Below are positions 23,401 through 32,162 of a stretch of DNA of 36,252 nt, piece after piece. This stretch comes from Sulfurovum sp. GTDB taxonomy: Bacteria; Campylobacterota; Campylobacteria; Campylobacterales; Sulfurovaceae. A program made the position numbers and the translations under genes. The stretch is taken from NCBI GenBank assembly GCA_020719895.1, contig DYPM01000002.1:1-36252 (forward strand), given 5' to 3'. The notes beneath the pieces are model-generated. The model did no database searches. It saw only the letters and a program-made list of their open reading frames with translations, and was not told where the DNA came from. Within the stretch, counting starts at the first letter, position 1. Each line of letters opens with the position of its first letter.

Positions 23401-24579
23401 TTAAGCTTGGATACTAAGCAGTGTCACATCATCGAGCTGATTTATGATAAATCCATTAAAAGCTTCAAGCAAAAACTGCACTTGTGTTTGAGCAGAAAGA
23501 TGTTCAGAGGCTTTACAACTCTGATAAAAATGCTCTTTATACATCTCTCCTTTGCTGTTTTCAGTCTCAATAATACCATCAGTATAAAGGATAATCTTAC
23601 TGCCTTTAGCAAACAAAGTCTCAAGCACTTCATACGACATATCAGGCATTACTCCTAACGGTATTCCGTTGCTATGTTTCATTTGTATGTTTCCAATTGG
23701 ATCATAATGACCTGCATTGATTGACTCCATTACGCCTGTTTGGTGGTTGTATCGCATAAAAATCGCTGTGACAAACATACTTCCATTGCTGTTTTCTATC
23801 GAAAATGTAGTGTTGATTTTCTCCACAGAAACACCAAACGGCTTATCTCCTTTGTGAAGTTCACATCGTAAAATAGAACGAAACTGCATTGCCACCAAAG
23901 CCGAACCAAATCCATGTCCTGAGACATCTGCCATCACATACACAGTATATTTACCATCTTCGGTTTGAAAAATATCAAAAAAATCTCCTCCCACTTCAGA
24001 GGCTTGATTGCAACTTCCATAAACATCCAAATTGGCATCAGTGATATAAACGCGTGGCAAAATAGAGTCTTGAATCAGTTTGGCAATTTTGAGTTCTTGT
24101 TCTACTTGAGCAAATGCTTTGAGCTGTTTTTCTTTTTTGGCTATCTCTTGTTCTAATATTTGATTGAAGTGTTGTTGCAAATCATTATATTTTTTGAGTT
24201 TTAAAAGATTGGTTACTTTAAATTTCAACTCCAACGGATCAATAGGTTTGAGCAAAAAATCTTCTGATCCATTTCTGAGTGCTTCGTGTCGTTCTTGATG
24301 TTTTGCAGTCACCATAATAATAGGAATATAGCTATATTTTTCATCACTCTTAAGTATTTTGAGCATCTCAATGCCGTCCATATTTGGCATTGAAATATCA
24401 GAAATAATCAAATCAACTTTTTGATTATGAACGATTTCTAAAGCCACCGTAGCACTCATGGCACGTATCAATATCAGATCTTCATCCTCTTCAAGAGAAT
24501 ACTCAAGCAGTTCCAAATTGAAAGGCTCATCATCGACAATCAAAACTGCAGTTTTATTATTTTCGTTTGTTTTTTGCAT
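23401..24579 (-). CDS. Response regulator with PP2C (SpoIIE/RsbU-type) phosphatase output
   Basis: The 392-residue protein has an N-terminal receiver domain (about 10-125; phosphorylation site Asp61 in LIISDISMPNMDG, Lys111 in LLKPID), a coiled-coil linker (about 130-170), and a SpoIIE-type serine phosphatase domain (about 185-390) with metal-binding motifs EVGGDFFD (195-202), MADVSGHG (217-223), NAGHYDP and YTDGIIET. Such proteins dephosphorylate a STAS anti-anti-sigma protein when their receiver is phosphorylated. It overlaps the end of the hybrid kinase gene by 23 bases, so the two are made together. The STAS partner is divergent, 3 kb away. Cytoplasmic. Confidence 0.9.
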   Translation of the reverse strand: MQKTNENNKTAVLIVDDEPFNLELLEYSLEEDEDLILIRAMSATVALEIVHNQKVDLIISDISMPNMDGIEMLKILKSDEKYSYIPIIMVTAKHQERHEALRNGSEDFLLKPIDPLELKFKVTNLLKLKKYNDLQQHFNQILEQEIAKKEKQLKAFAQVEQELKIAKLIQDSILPRVYITDANLDVYGSCNQASEVGGDFFDIFQTEDGKYTVYVMADVSGHGFGSALVAMQFRSILRCELHKGDKPFGVSVEKINTTFSIENSNGSMFVTAIFMRYNHQTGVMESINAGHYDPIGNIQMKHSNGIPLGVMPDMSYEVLETLFAKGSKIILYTDGIIETENSKGEMYKEHFYQSCKASEHLSAQTQVQFLLEAFNGFIINQLDDVTLLSIQA

Positions 24580-27430
24580 ATCGTTTTAACACCTCATACA
24601 AATTTTTAATATTAATTGGTTTGCTAAGATAATCATCCATTCCAACATCAAGAAGACGTTCTCTGTCTCCCTCAAGAGCATTCGCAGTGAGTGCAATAAT
24701 TGGTATAGTGTTACCATTTTGTCGTATCTTTTGTGTCGCTTCGATACCATTCATAATCGGCATATTGATATCCATCAAAATTATATCAAACCCATCTTTG
24801 GCTTTGATGACTGCTTCTTCACCATTCTCTACAAATGTAGGAGTGATATGATACTTTTCAAGCAACTCTTCAAGTAAAATTTGATTGGTAATGTGATCTT
24901 CGGCGACCAAAATTTTGAGATCAAGATTTTCATCTTCTATCTCTTCGACTCCTTCTATTTTAATCATATGAAGATCTACGATTGCGTTATAGAGTTCTGA
25001 TGGACAAGATTGAAACTTATTAATATGATAGACATGAGGCGGGAAAGAGAGATCTGCTCCTTCTTGATGAATCAAAACAATTCGATACATTTTGTCTTTG
25101 TATTTTTCGATAATTTTTTTATCAAAAAGAATAAAAATAGAAGCAAAATGATTCTCTATTTGATTCTCTTCTATAAGATAATGCGTGACCTTAAACTGCT
25201 CAAGTTGTCTAATCACAAGTTCTACATCTGAAAATAGATGATTTACAACATAGATAGGTTGTGTCTCTAACTTGCCAATAGGCAAATATTTTTCATTGAC
25301 ACACACTGAAAGTGGCAAATCAAAATAAAAATAACTTCCCTTTCCTTCTTTACTCTCAAGATGTAATCTTCCTCCCAAAATCTCTACCAAAGAGGCACTA
25401 ATACTCAATCCCAAACCTGTACCGCCATATTGACGTGTGGTTGAAGTATCTGCTTGGGAAAACACCTCAAACACTTTTTTTTGTTTCTCTTTTGGGATTC
25501 CAATTCCTGTATCTTTCACTCCAAAACGTACTATTTGAATCTCTTCTTTTGACTGCGTCTCTAAAGGTGCAATAGACACTTCAATCTCTCCGCCTCCATT
25601 CGTAAATTTCACTGCATTACCTATAAGATTATAAAGAATTTGTGTCAAACGGAGTTTATCTGCAATCAAACACTCTGCAAGCTTAGAATGAATCATTATT
25701 GTATAAAAAATATTTTTTTCATCGGTTGCGACTTGAAATAACTGAAGTGCTTCCCTAAAATCAATAAAAGGATTTATCGGATGAAAATCAGGTTGAAGTT
25801 TGCCACTTTGAATTTTTGAAAAATCCAAAATATCATTAATAATATTAAGCAAATTAGCAACAGAAGAGCTAATAATCGTCACATATTTACTCTGACGTTG
25901 ATCAAGCGTTGTCTTACTTAACAGTTCGGTAAATCCTGTAATTCCATTGAGAGGCGTACGAAGCTCATGGCTCATATTTGCCATAAACTCTGATTTTGAT
26001 CTTACTGCTAACTCTGCTAACTCTCTTGCGTGTTCAATCTCCGTAATATCTGTAAGTGTAGAGACATAAGAGATTTTATCTTCGAGAGCAACCTCTTTGA
26101 CCATCACAGAGTAGATACGCTCTTCGCCTTCTTTGTTGTGCATTAATGTTTTATGAAGAATTTGAGGATTATTTAAAACAATTTGTGTCCACTCTCCTTT
26201 GATATGATGCGAAAAAAGATAGCCCTCTTTTTCAATAAAAAGTTCACAAATACAGTTGTGTTGTTTCTTGAAATCCTCAAAGTTTTCAAATGGAAATGTA
26301 TCGTAAAATTTTTGATTAAAACTCACTACTCCATCTTGGACGTTGCTCATCACTAAAATACTTTGTTGATTGTCTGTGATGATTTGATTGAGTTTACGTG
26401 TAACATCAAGAGCTTTTTGAGAAAGGACACGCTGTGTGATATCAGTATATATGGAAGCATATCCTATTTTTCTTTTGGTGCTATCAAAAACAGGAAAAAT
26501 AGTCGTATGAACATAATATGAAGTACCATCTTTAGAGCGGTTTTGGATATCTCCACTCCACACTTTATCGGCTTTGATAGTCTCCCAAATCGTTTTATAG
26601 ACGATGTTTGACTCTTCTGGATGACGTAGGATATTGTGTTTTTTTTCTAAAAGCTCCTCTTTTGTGTATCCACTCAATCGACAAAACTCTTTACTTACAT
26701 AAGTGATCACGCCTCTTAGATCTGTTCTTGAGATGATTGCATACTCATTGAGTAAGTCATAAAGAGTACTCGCCTCAGATTCAAACTCATGTGCAATATA
26801 AGATAACGCTTTTTCTAGTTCTTGCACTACTCCTAAGAGATAATAAAGAATCAATGCCGAAACCAAAAGAATAAAAATCACCAAAAAATAACGTAACTGA
26901 TCATTGGCATTAAGCTCAAAATCAATTGGCACAATTGCCTCTATTACCTCCGTATTATGAGAAGCATAGTTAAGCACAGAGACACGTAATACGTTATGTT
27001 CATTGATATGCTCATATCGCACATCGATACCTTCTTGAGAAAGTTTGAGTTCGTTAAGATATTCACGCTGTTGAAGACTCAATGAATTTTTGGAATCATT
27101 AGAGAAAATATCACGATAAATATGATAAGTCACACCACTATTTTGATTAAAAATCTTGATTAAATCATCGATAAACACCTCAGAAGAAGGCAATTTCGAT
27201 TGCTGTTTAGAGGGATTTTTAGAGGTATCTTCTATGATCTTATTTTTATAAAAATCTTGAATCTGTTGTAGTTGTTTGATATTGTTTTTGATATGAATCG
27301 CAATGGATTGCTCTGTAAAGTGTTTTGTGATGTATGGCAAAATAAAAAAGATGCTCAACACCAACAACATCGCACCCACAACAATAGATTTTACAATTTC
27401 GCTACGTTTATATTTAGGAATCTCTTTCAT
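24557..27430 (-). CDS. Hybrid sensor histidine kinase with periplasmic sensor, PAS, HisKA, HATPase and receiver
   Basis: The 957-residue protein has two membrane segments (about 14-33 and 181-202) around a periplasmic region of about 145 residues with no recognised fold. Then come a PAS/PAC unit (about 228-340, of the type with SGYTKEELLEKKHNILRHPE), a second PAS-like unit (about 350-470), a HisKA domain with His488 in MSHELRTPL, an HATPase domain (N box NLIGNAVKFTN, G boxes KDTGIGIP and GGTGLGLSI), a degenerate receiver-like stretch (about 720-830), and a full receiver with Asp887 in IILMDINMP. The frame extends to TTG 27472; I chose ATG 27430 because a TATAAT box ends 7 bases before it. It most likely phosphorylates the receiver of the phosphatase encoded downstream. 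The signal sensed is unknown. Confidence 0.9.
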   Translation of the reverse strand: MKEIPKYKRSEIVKSIVVGAMLLVLSIFFILPYITKHFTEQSIAIHIKNNIKQLQQIQDFYKNKIIEDTSKNPSKQQSKLPSSEVFIDDLIKIFNQNSGVTYHIYRDIFSNDSKNSLSLQQREYLNELKLSQEGIDVRYEHINEHNVLRVSVLNYASHNTEVIEAIVPIDFELNANDQLRYFLVIFILLVSALILYYLLGVVQELEKALSYIAHEFESEASTLYDLLNEYAIISRTDLRGVITYVSKEFCRLSGYTKEELLEKKHNILRHPEESNIVYKTIWETIKADKVWSGDIQNRSKDGTSYYVHTTIFPVFDSTKRKIGYASIYTDITQRVLSQKALDVTRKLNQIITDNQQSILVMSNVQDGVVSFNQKFYDTFPFENFEDFKKQHNCICELFIEKEGYLFSHHIKGEWTQIVLNNPQILHKTLMHNKEGEERIYSVMVKEVALEDKISYVSTLTDITEIEHARELAELAVRSKSEFMANMSHELRTPLNGITGFTELLSKTTLDQRQSKYVTIISSSVANLLNIINDILDFSKIQSGKLQPDFHPINPFIDFREALQLFQVATDEKNIFYTIMIHSKLAECLIADKLRLTQILYNLIGNAVKFTNGGGEIEVSIAPLETQSKEEIQIVRFGVKDTGIGIPKEKQKKVFEVFSQADTSTTRQYGGTGLGLSISASLVEILGGRLHLESKEGKGSYFYFDLPLSVCVNEKYLPIGKLETQPIYVVNHLFSDVELVIRQLEQFKVTHYLIEENQIENHFASIFILFDKKIIEKYKDKMYRIVLIHQEGADLSFPPHVYHINKFQSCPSELYNAIVDLHMIKIEGVEEIEDENLDLKILVAEDHITNQILLEELLEKYHITPTFVENGEEAVIKAKDGFDIILMDINMPIMNGIEATQKIRQNGNTIPIIALTANALEGDRERLLDVGMDDYLSKPINIKNLYEVLKRYAKNKRK

Positions 27431-27437
27431 GAATTTG

Positions 27438-27446
27438 ATTATATCA
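27438..27446 (-). promoter_or_regulatory. Extended -10 (TGATATAAT) for the hybrid kinase; predicted leaderless start
   Basis: The minus strand reads TGA then TATAAT (27443-27438), a perfect extended -10. The predicted +1 is at 27431 or 27430, at the A of the ATG. There is no Shine-Dalgarno. Confidence 0.5.
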
Positions 27447-27527
27447 CAACTGTTTCTTGGATTAAGGTACAACTAAAGAAACATCTGTAATTATGACACT
27501 ATCTACAACTTTAAAAGGAAAAATTCA

Positions 27528-27851
27528 ATGGGAATTCACACCACTCACAAAAATGATTACACAATAGTACAGGTTGCCATAGAGAGATTTGATGTGGTAA
27601 ATATGCAAGAGGCAAAAGATGCTTTTGAATCCATATTGCAACAAAACTCTAAGATAGTGATTGATATGTCAAAAGTGATTTTTATAGACAGTTCTGGTCT
27701 GAGTGTTCTTATTGGTGTCCTCAAAAGACTCAAAACCAAAGAAGATAGTATGCTTAAACTTTGTGGTCTCAACACTCAAGCCATTGAACTCATGGAGATT
27801 ACACAACTAAATCGAATTTTTGATATTGTGGACAGTTGCGACGGAATCTAA
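27528..27851 (+). CDS. STAS-domain anti-anti-sigma factor (SpoIIAA/RsbV-like)
   Basis: The 107-residue protein is a single STAS domain. The phosphorylation loop FIDSSGLSVLIG matches SpoIIAA, and by that alignment Ser56 is the switch residue (Asp54-Ser55-Ser56-Gly57-Leu58). When unphosphorylated it should bind and sequester the RsbW-like kinase encoded next. AAAAGG serves as Shine-Dalgarno before ATG 27528. It is divergent from the hybrid kinase gene, with about 97 bases between the start codons. It is a cytoplasmic signalling protein; its target beyond the kinase cannot be read from the sequence. Confidence 0.9.
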   Translation: MGIHTTHKNDYTIVQVAIERFDVVNMQEAKDAFESILQQNSKIVIDMSKVIFIDSSGLSVLIGVLKRLKTKEDSMLKLCGLNTQAIELMEITQLNRIFDIVDSCDGI

Positions 27852-27852
27852 C

Positions 27853-28248
27853 GTGTATACCCAAACGATTATACTTCAAACCAAAATTGAAGAGTTACCC
27901 AAACTCTATGATTGGCTAAATGAACAACTACAAAATAAAGTGGATGAAAAGATCAAAGCTCGCATTTTATTGGTCGCACAAGAGCTTGCCACAAATTCAA
28001 TGATTCACGGCAATGCAATGGATGCTCAAAAAGAGGTAAAGATAGAAGTAGTTTATTTTGATAGTGAAATCAAACTCATTATTACAGATCAAGGCTCAAA
28101 TGATTATTCACTGCCTTCTCTTGAAGAGTCTTTGCAAATGGATATTCTTGAAGAGGGTGGAAGAGGCTTGAAGTTAGCAATGCGTTTGGCAAAAGAGATC
28201 AAAAAAGAAAAGAGTTCTTTACATATCACATTTGAAATATCTGATTAA
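27853..28248 (+). CDS. Anti-sigma-factor-type serine kinase (RsbW/SpoIIAB-like HATPase)
   Basis: The 131-residue protein is a stand-alone GHKL ATPase of the RsbW kind: N box QELATNSMIHGNAM, metal/ATP motif ITDQGSNDYSLPSLEE, and glycine motif EEGGRGLKLAMRLA. It should phosphorylate the STAS protein and hold back a target (sigma factor or other protein). The frame opens at TTG 27820 inside the STAS gene; I chose GTG 27853, one base after the STAS stop, since a GTG restart by translational coupling is more likely. No sigma factor gene follows, so the regulated target lies elsewhere or is not a sigma factor. Confidence 0.85.
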   Translation: MYTQTIILQTKIEELPKLYDWLNEQLQNKVDEKIKARILLVAQELATNSMIHGNAMDAQKEVKIEVVYFDSEIKLIITDQGSNDYSLPSLEESLQMDILEEGGRGLKLAMRLAKEIKKEKSSLHITFEISD

Positions 28249-28249
28249 A

Positions 28250-28344
28250 TAGATTGTCTCACAACGTTTGCAATGACAAATCCAGTCATTGCGAGGCTTT
28301 GCAAAAGCCGAAGCAATCCAAAATTTAGTTTTTAGAGATGACCT
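28250..28344. repeat. Interspersed repeat copy E, two units head to head
   Basis: The left unit (28250-28283) matches the end of the window (36219-36252) closely and is in reverse orientation relative to copies C and D. The right unit (28284-28319) is in forward orientation, with core AGTCATTGCGAGGC and GAAGCAATCC; it forms a hairpin with the stem GGCTTT/AAAGCC. A tail with GTTTTTAGAGATGACC follows to 28344. The block starts 2 bases after the stop codon of the RsbW-like gene and fills most of the 152-base gap before the nucleotidyltransferase gene. Confidence 0.8.
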
Positions 28345-28400
28345 AATATTTATTCAGAGATCTTAATTATTCAAATATTTTTTATAAAAAGGAAATAAAA

Positions 28401-29579
28401 ATGAAAGCAGTTATTTTAGCAGGCGGAAAAGGAACACGAGTAAGACCTCTCACTTATATGTTGCCAAAACCAATGGTTCCAATTGTCGAGAGACCTATTA
28501 TGAGTTATCTTTTAGATCTTTTAAAACTTCACGGATTTAACGAAGTGGTCGTAACGGTAGGTTATATGGCAACCACAATCGAAGATCACTACAAATGTGG
28601 TGCGGATTATGGAATGCAAATCGCTTACTCTCTTGAAGGCAAACTTGAAAAAGGCGAAATTGTTCCTATAGGACTTGGTTCGGCGGGTGGACTAAGAAAA
28701 GTACAAGAGTATGCAGGGTTTTTTGATGAACCATTTTTGGTCATCTGCGGAGATGCGATTATAGATCTTGATTTGACTGTCGCGATGGAGTATCACAAAA
28801 ACAATCAAGCAATAGCAACCGTGATTTGCAAAGAGGTTCCTAAAGAAGAAGTATATAAGTATGGTGTTGTAGTCACTGATGAAAATAACCATGTACTTAG
28901 TTTTCAAGAAAAACCAAAAGTTGAAGAGGCAAAAAGCAATATTATCAACACAGGGATTTATATTTTTGATCCCAAAGTGTTTGATTATATTCCAAATGAC
29001 AAAGCTTATGATATTGGTGGCGAATTGCTTCCGTCATTGGTTCAAAATAAATTGCCGTTTTATGCGTTTGCTCCAGAATTTCAATGGGTCGATGTAGGTT
29101 CTACAAAAGATTTTTATGTGGCTAACACAATGCTTATTGATCAGCAAATCAACGGCATCAAACCATACGGAAAAGAGATCAAACCAAATATATGGATAGG
29201 AATCAACTGCGATATCAATTTTGATGAAGTAGAAATACAAGCACCTGTATATATTGGAAGTAGCGTACGCATCGAAAAAGGAGCAAAAATCATTGGTCCT
29301 ACAATGATTGGTTCGGGTTCTATTATCAAAGAAAAAGCCACTCTCAACAAAAGCATTGTATTAAGCTACACCAAAGTCAATAGCTATGCGACTATTTCAG
29401 AAAAAATTATTGCAGGTAAATATATTATCAATCCATTTGGTGAACATATCGATATCGAAGAGTCTGATATTAACTTTTTAGTCGATGATGCAAGAAAAGA
29501 CGAAGTAGCTCTCTCTGAAGAACAAAAAGAGATTATGGAGATGATTAAAAATATCGGGGATATTCAAATCAATCGATGA
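28401..29579 (+). CDS. Sugar-1-phosphate nucleotidyltransferase with left-handed beta-helix tail
   Basis: This cytoplasmic enzyme makes a nucleotide-activated sugar from sugar-1-phosphate and NTP. The 392-residue protein has the nucleotidyltransferase signature LAGGKGTRVRPLT (7-19) with PKPMVPI, the metal-binding CGDAIIDLD, and IINTGIYIFDP. After about residue 245 it has a hexapeptide-repeat beta-helix part (PVYIGSSVRIEKGAKIIGPTMIG...). This resembles mannose-1-phosphate guanylyltransferase and glucose-1-phosphate enzymes, so GDP-mannose or NDP-glucose are both possible. AAAGGA Shine-Dalgarno is present. It ends in a hairpin shared with the convergent glycan operon and could provide the donor sugar for it. 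Confidence 0.88.
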   Translation: MKAVILAGGKGTRVRPLTYMLPKPMVPIVERPIMSYLLDLLKLHGFNEVVVTVGYMATTIEDHYKCGADYGMQIAYSLEGKLEKGEIVPIGLGSAGGLRKVQEYAGFFDEPFLVICGDAIIDLDLTVAMEYHKNNQAIATVICKEVPKEEVYKYGVVVTDENNHVLSFQEKPKVEEAKSNIINTGIYIFDPKVFDYIPNDKAYDIGGELLPSLVQNKLPFYAFAPEFQWVDVGSTKDFYVANTMLIDQQINGIKPYGKEIKPNIWIGINCDINFDEVEIQAPVYIGSSVRIEKGAKIIGPTMIGSGSIIKEKATLNKSIVLSYTKVNSYATISEKIIAGKYIINPFGEHIDIEESDINFLVDDARKDEVALSEEQKEIMEMIKNIGDIQINR

Positions 29580-29584
29580 TTCAC

Positions 29585-29611
29585 TTTCCCACTTTTTGGA
29601 AAAGTGGGAAA
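29585..29611. terminator. Bidirectional intrinsic terminator
   Basis: A perfect 12-bp stem, TTTCCCACTTTT (29585-29596) with AAAAGTGGGAAA (29600-29611), has a 3-base loop. It lies between the stop codons of the convergent nucleotidyltransferase (29579) and OpgC-like (29614) genes and can serve both. Confidence 0.75.
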
Positions 29612-29613
29612 AT

Positions 29614-30825
29614 CTATCTTGGAATAATGCTATACGCTACTTGATACTTCACCATTAACCACAAAAATGCAAATGCTAATGTGTGTCCAACTGTATTTAT
29701 CAAGATATTTTCATGACCTCCAAAGAGAGGAATATTGAACATCACAAGACAAACATAAACATGCAAAATAAAAACATAAAGTGATGCTTGACCAATCGGA
29801 ATAAAAAACCAACCCAACGTTCTATTGAGTGGTTTCCAAAAATAAGAAAGCATCGCATAAGAGACTGTAAGCATCACAAAATCATTTGCCAATCTTCCAA
29901 TACCTAATGTATTTTTATCAAAAAAATGACTATGAAGATAATGAAAAGTGTCAGGTTTGATAAAATGAAGTTTCATATAATCAGGAAACATTGGAATAGG
30001 ATTATTATAAGTAAGAAAAAGAAAAAAGAAAAATAATACCAATATCAAACGAAAAAAATAAATTCCAAATCGACTATGGAAAAAATTCCATATCTCATCA
30101 CGATAATAACCAATTGTCAATCCATGCACAAAAAGAATCTGCCATGTCAAAACAGGAAACGCATATTCAAACTGTGCACCAGTGAGAATCGTGTGATATC
30201 CGTTATTATAAAAATAGAGAATCCAACTAAGAGAGAGTATAACCTTCGCCTTTTTTTTGCTCAACAACCAAAGCACAAAAGGAGAGACAAAAAGCAAAAT
30301 CACATAAAGACCCAAAATCTGAAACTGATGAGGTCCATAACGAAGCATCAAAAATTTTGCCATAATGACATTATGAAACTCTGCAAACTTAGAAATATCA
30401 GGATAGAGATTGAAAACTTTGCCACCATAAGTTGTAAATGTCATCACTGCGTGAGCATCAATAAAAACATTAATCGCCAATACAGAAAAAATCACAACAA
30501 GACTTGTACGATACAGCAAAAATGCACGACCAAACTGCTTCTCGACTGTTGGAGCAAATCCATCATGTTCCATTCGCATTCTTGAGAGAATTCCCAAAAT
30601 TACACCAGAAAGCATTACAAATCCCTCCGCCCCAGTAACAACGCCAATACGCTCCCACGAAATATAACTATAAATAGAAAGCATATCGACATGTACTGCT
30701 ACCAAAATCAGCATTACAAATCCGCGGATAAAATCCACTCTCAAGTCTCTTTTGCCATGCTCTTCATAGTGCCATTTTGTAAAAATATTTGCCATCGCAA
30801 CAGGCGGTGTGTGTTTAGATTCCAT
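29614..30825 (-). CDS. OpgC-like membrane acyltransferase (glycan succinylation family)
   Basis: The 403-residue protein has about ten membrane segments and the OpgC hallmark near the start, RDLRVDFIRGFVMLILVAVHVDM, with the conserved Arg, Asp and His of acyltransferase-3-like folds. A later GPHQFQILGLYVILL segment also fits. In Escherichia coli OpgC adds succinyl groups to periplasmic glucans. Here it is the last gene of the GH2-GT2-DUF3131-OpgC operon, 11 bases after the DUF3131 stop, with SD AAGGAG. It probably decorates the product of the synthase in this operon. Whether the group is succinyl or another acyl cannot be told. Confidence 0.85.
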   Translation of the reverse strand: MESKHTPPVAMANIFTKWHYEEHGKRDLRVDFIRGFVMLILVAVHVDMLSIYSYISWERIGVVTGAEGFVMLSGVILGILSRMRMEHDGFAPTVEKQFGRAFLLYRTSLVVIFSVLAINVFIDAHAVMTFTTYGGKVFNLYPDISKFAEFHNVIMAKFLMLRYGPHQFQILGLYVILLFVSPFVLWLLSKKKAKVILSLSWILYFYNNGYHTILTGAQFEYAFPVLTWQILFVHGLTIGYYRDEIWNFFHSRFGIYFFRLILVLFFFFLFLTYNNPIPMFPDYMKLHFIKPDTFHYLHSHFFDKNTLGIGRLANDFVMLTVSYAMLSYFWKPLNRTLGWFFIPIGQASLYVFILHVYVCLVMFNIPLFGGHENILINTVGHTLAFAFLWLMVKYQVAYSIIPR

Positions 30826-30836
30826 ACAAACTCTCC

Positions 30837-32159
30837 TTATTTATCAGTGATCATTTTTAAAAGAGGTCCATTCTTTTTATACCAAAGAGACTCCAAGACA
30901 ATTGCATTGGTATTGCAAGTGATTGATTTATTAGGCTTATTGCCCTGCTCATAAACTCCTGCGTACCATCCTTTTTCTGTTTGAAGTGGCTTAATAGCAT
31001 CGATAAGCTTTTGAGTGTAGTCGCTTTGATAAAGAGCATCCATCGCAAAAATGGCTTTGGTGCTAAGCTGTTTGAATTCGTTGTGTGGTTTTCCTGTGTC
31101 ATCGATCGCTTGCCATTTTTTGTCATTGACATAGATGGTATTGTAGATAAAGTATGGAGCTTGATCAATATGATCTTCTGTCATAGCAGTCAAAATATTG
31201 GTCTCTTGATAACGACGACGTTGCACTTCATAGAGTCGATAACAAAACTCTCTTGAGAAATAATCCCACCCAAACTCAATACCATCAAGCATATAAGGCT
31301 CCATCAATACATAGTTGTTGGCGTTGGTTCGTTTGAGATTTCGTGTATCATACGGCACGGCAATACCATAAATATCAGTAAAAGCAAGAAACTTGTCATA
31401 GCGAATCGCATTGGTGATGTCAATCCCAAAAGTAGCAAACATCTTTGCAGTATACTGCTCATATCCCAAACGTCCCTCTTGGCGAAGCCCAATGACACCT
31501 TTTTCATCAGGTGTCATTCCGTACAACACTCCTTCTTTGGTCATCATTTTAAGATTCCATTTACTCACCACTGCTTTTGCATCTTTTGCAAATTTTGGAT
31601 CATAAAAGTTGAGATACGCCAAAGGAATCAAAATCCGACCAATATCAATCGCCGACCAACCTACTCCGTCTTTGCTCTCATTGTTTGCGTAGTCTGTCAT
31701 TTTGAGTGTGATTGTATTGTAGACTTTATTGGGAAGCATTCCTTTATAAAGCGTAAGAGTGCTAATGGTTTGGAGTGCTTTAGCCATCCTTTTTTCATAC
31801 GTCACACTATCAATCACCTTAAGCTGGTGTGCTGCAATCAGTCCCATAAGATAGTTTCCAGTATCCCAAAGCGTGGTCGATGGATAATCTTGTACTGAAT
31901 TTACAAGTCCTGTTTGTTCTTGATAGTTGTTTTCAAAATATCGCCATGCCGTTTTTGCTGCATCCAACTCTTGAGGTAAAAGTTCACGTGTGGTGATATT
32001 GATTTCTGGTGCTATCGTGTCTTGCATTACAATGACTCCTGTCCCTTGTTTGCGTAAATCAATCGTATTAAGAAAGTAGATAAGCACACTACCAAACACC
32101 AACGCTGCTAAAAATACGATGTGATGTCTTGCGCGATGTAAATTTTGATATTTTTCCAT
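30837..32159 (-). CDS. DUF3131-type periplasmic protein, membrane-anchored
   Basis: The 440-residue protein has one N-terminal membrane segment (about 12-31, HHIVFLAALVFGSVLIYFL), so most of it faces the periplasm. The rest is helical with segments such as TLWDTGNYLMGLIAAHQL, GVGWSAIDIGRILIPLAYL, and QEGRLGYEQYTAKMF, matching the DUF3131 family as I recall it. The plan suggests an (alpha/alpha)6 barrel like that of several glycoside hydrolases, but function is not established. Asp and Glu in the WD, EGRLGYE and AID motifs are candidate catalytic residues. It starts 3 bases after the synthase stop codon and is likely a glycan-processing partner. Confidence 0.75.
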   Translation of the reverse strand: MEKYQNLHRARHHIVFLAALVFGSVLIYFLNTIDLRKQGTGVIVMQDTIAPEINITTRELLPQELDAAKTAWRYFENNYQEQTGLVNSVQDYPSTTLWDTGNYLMGLIAAHQLKVIDSVTYEKRMAKALQTISTLTLYKGMLPNKVYNTITLKMTDYANNESKDGVGWSAIDIGRILIPLAYLNFYDPKFAKDAKAVVSKWNLKMMTKEGVLYGMTPDEKGVIGLRQEGRLGYEQYTAKMFATFGIDITNAIRYDKFLAFTDIYGIAVPYDTRNLKRTNANNYVLMEPYMLDGIEFGWDYFSREFCYRLYEVQRRRYQETNILTAMTEDHIDQAPYFIYNTIYVNDKKWQAIDDTGKPHNEFKQLSTKAIFAMDALYQSDYTQKLIDAIKPLQTEKGWYAGVYEQGNKPNKSITCNTNAIVLESLWYKKNGPLLKMITDK

Positions 32160-32162
32160 GGT

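Noticed and set aside
30076..30585. Open frame of 169 codons on + opposite the OpgC-like gene
   Set aside because: The translation is basic and low in information, and the strand opposite codes for a well supported membrane protein.
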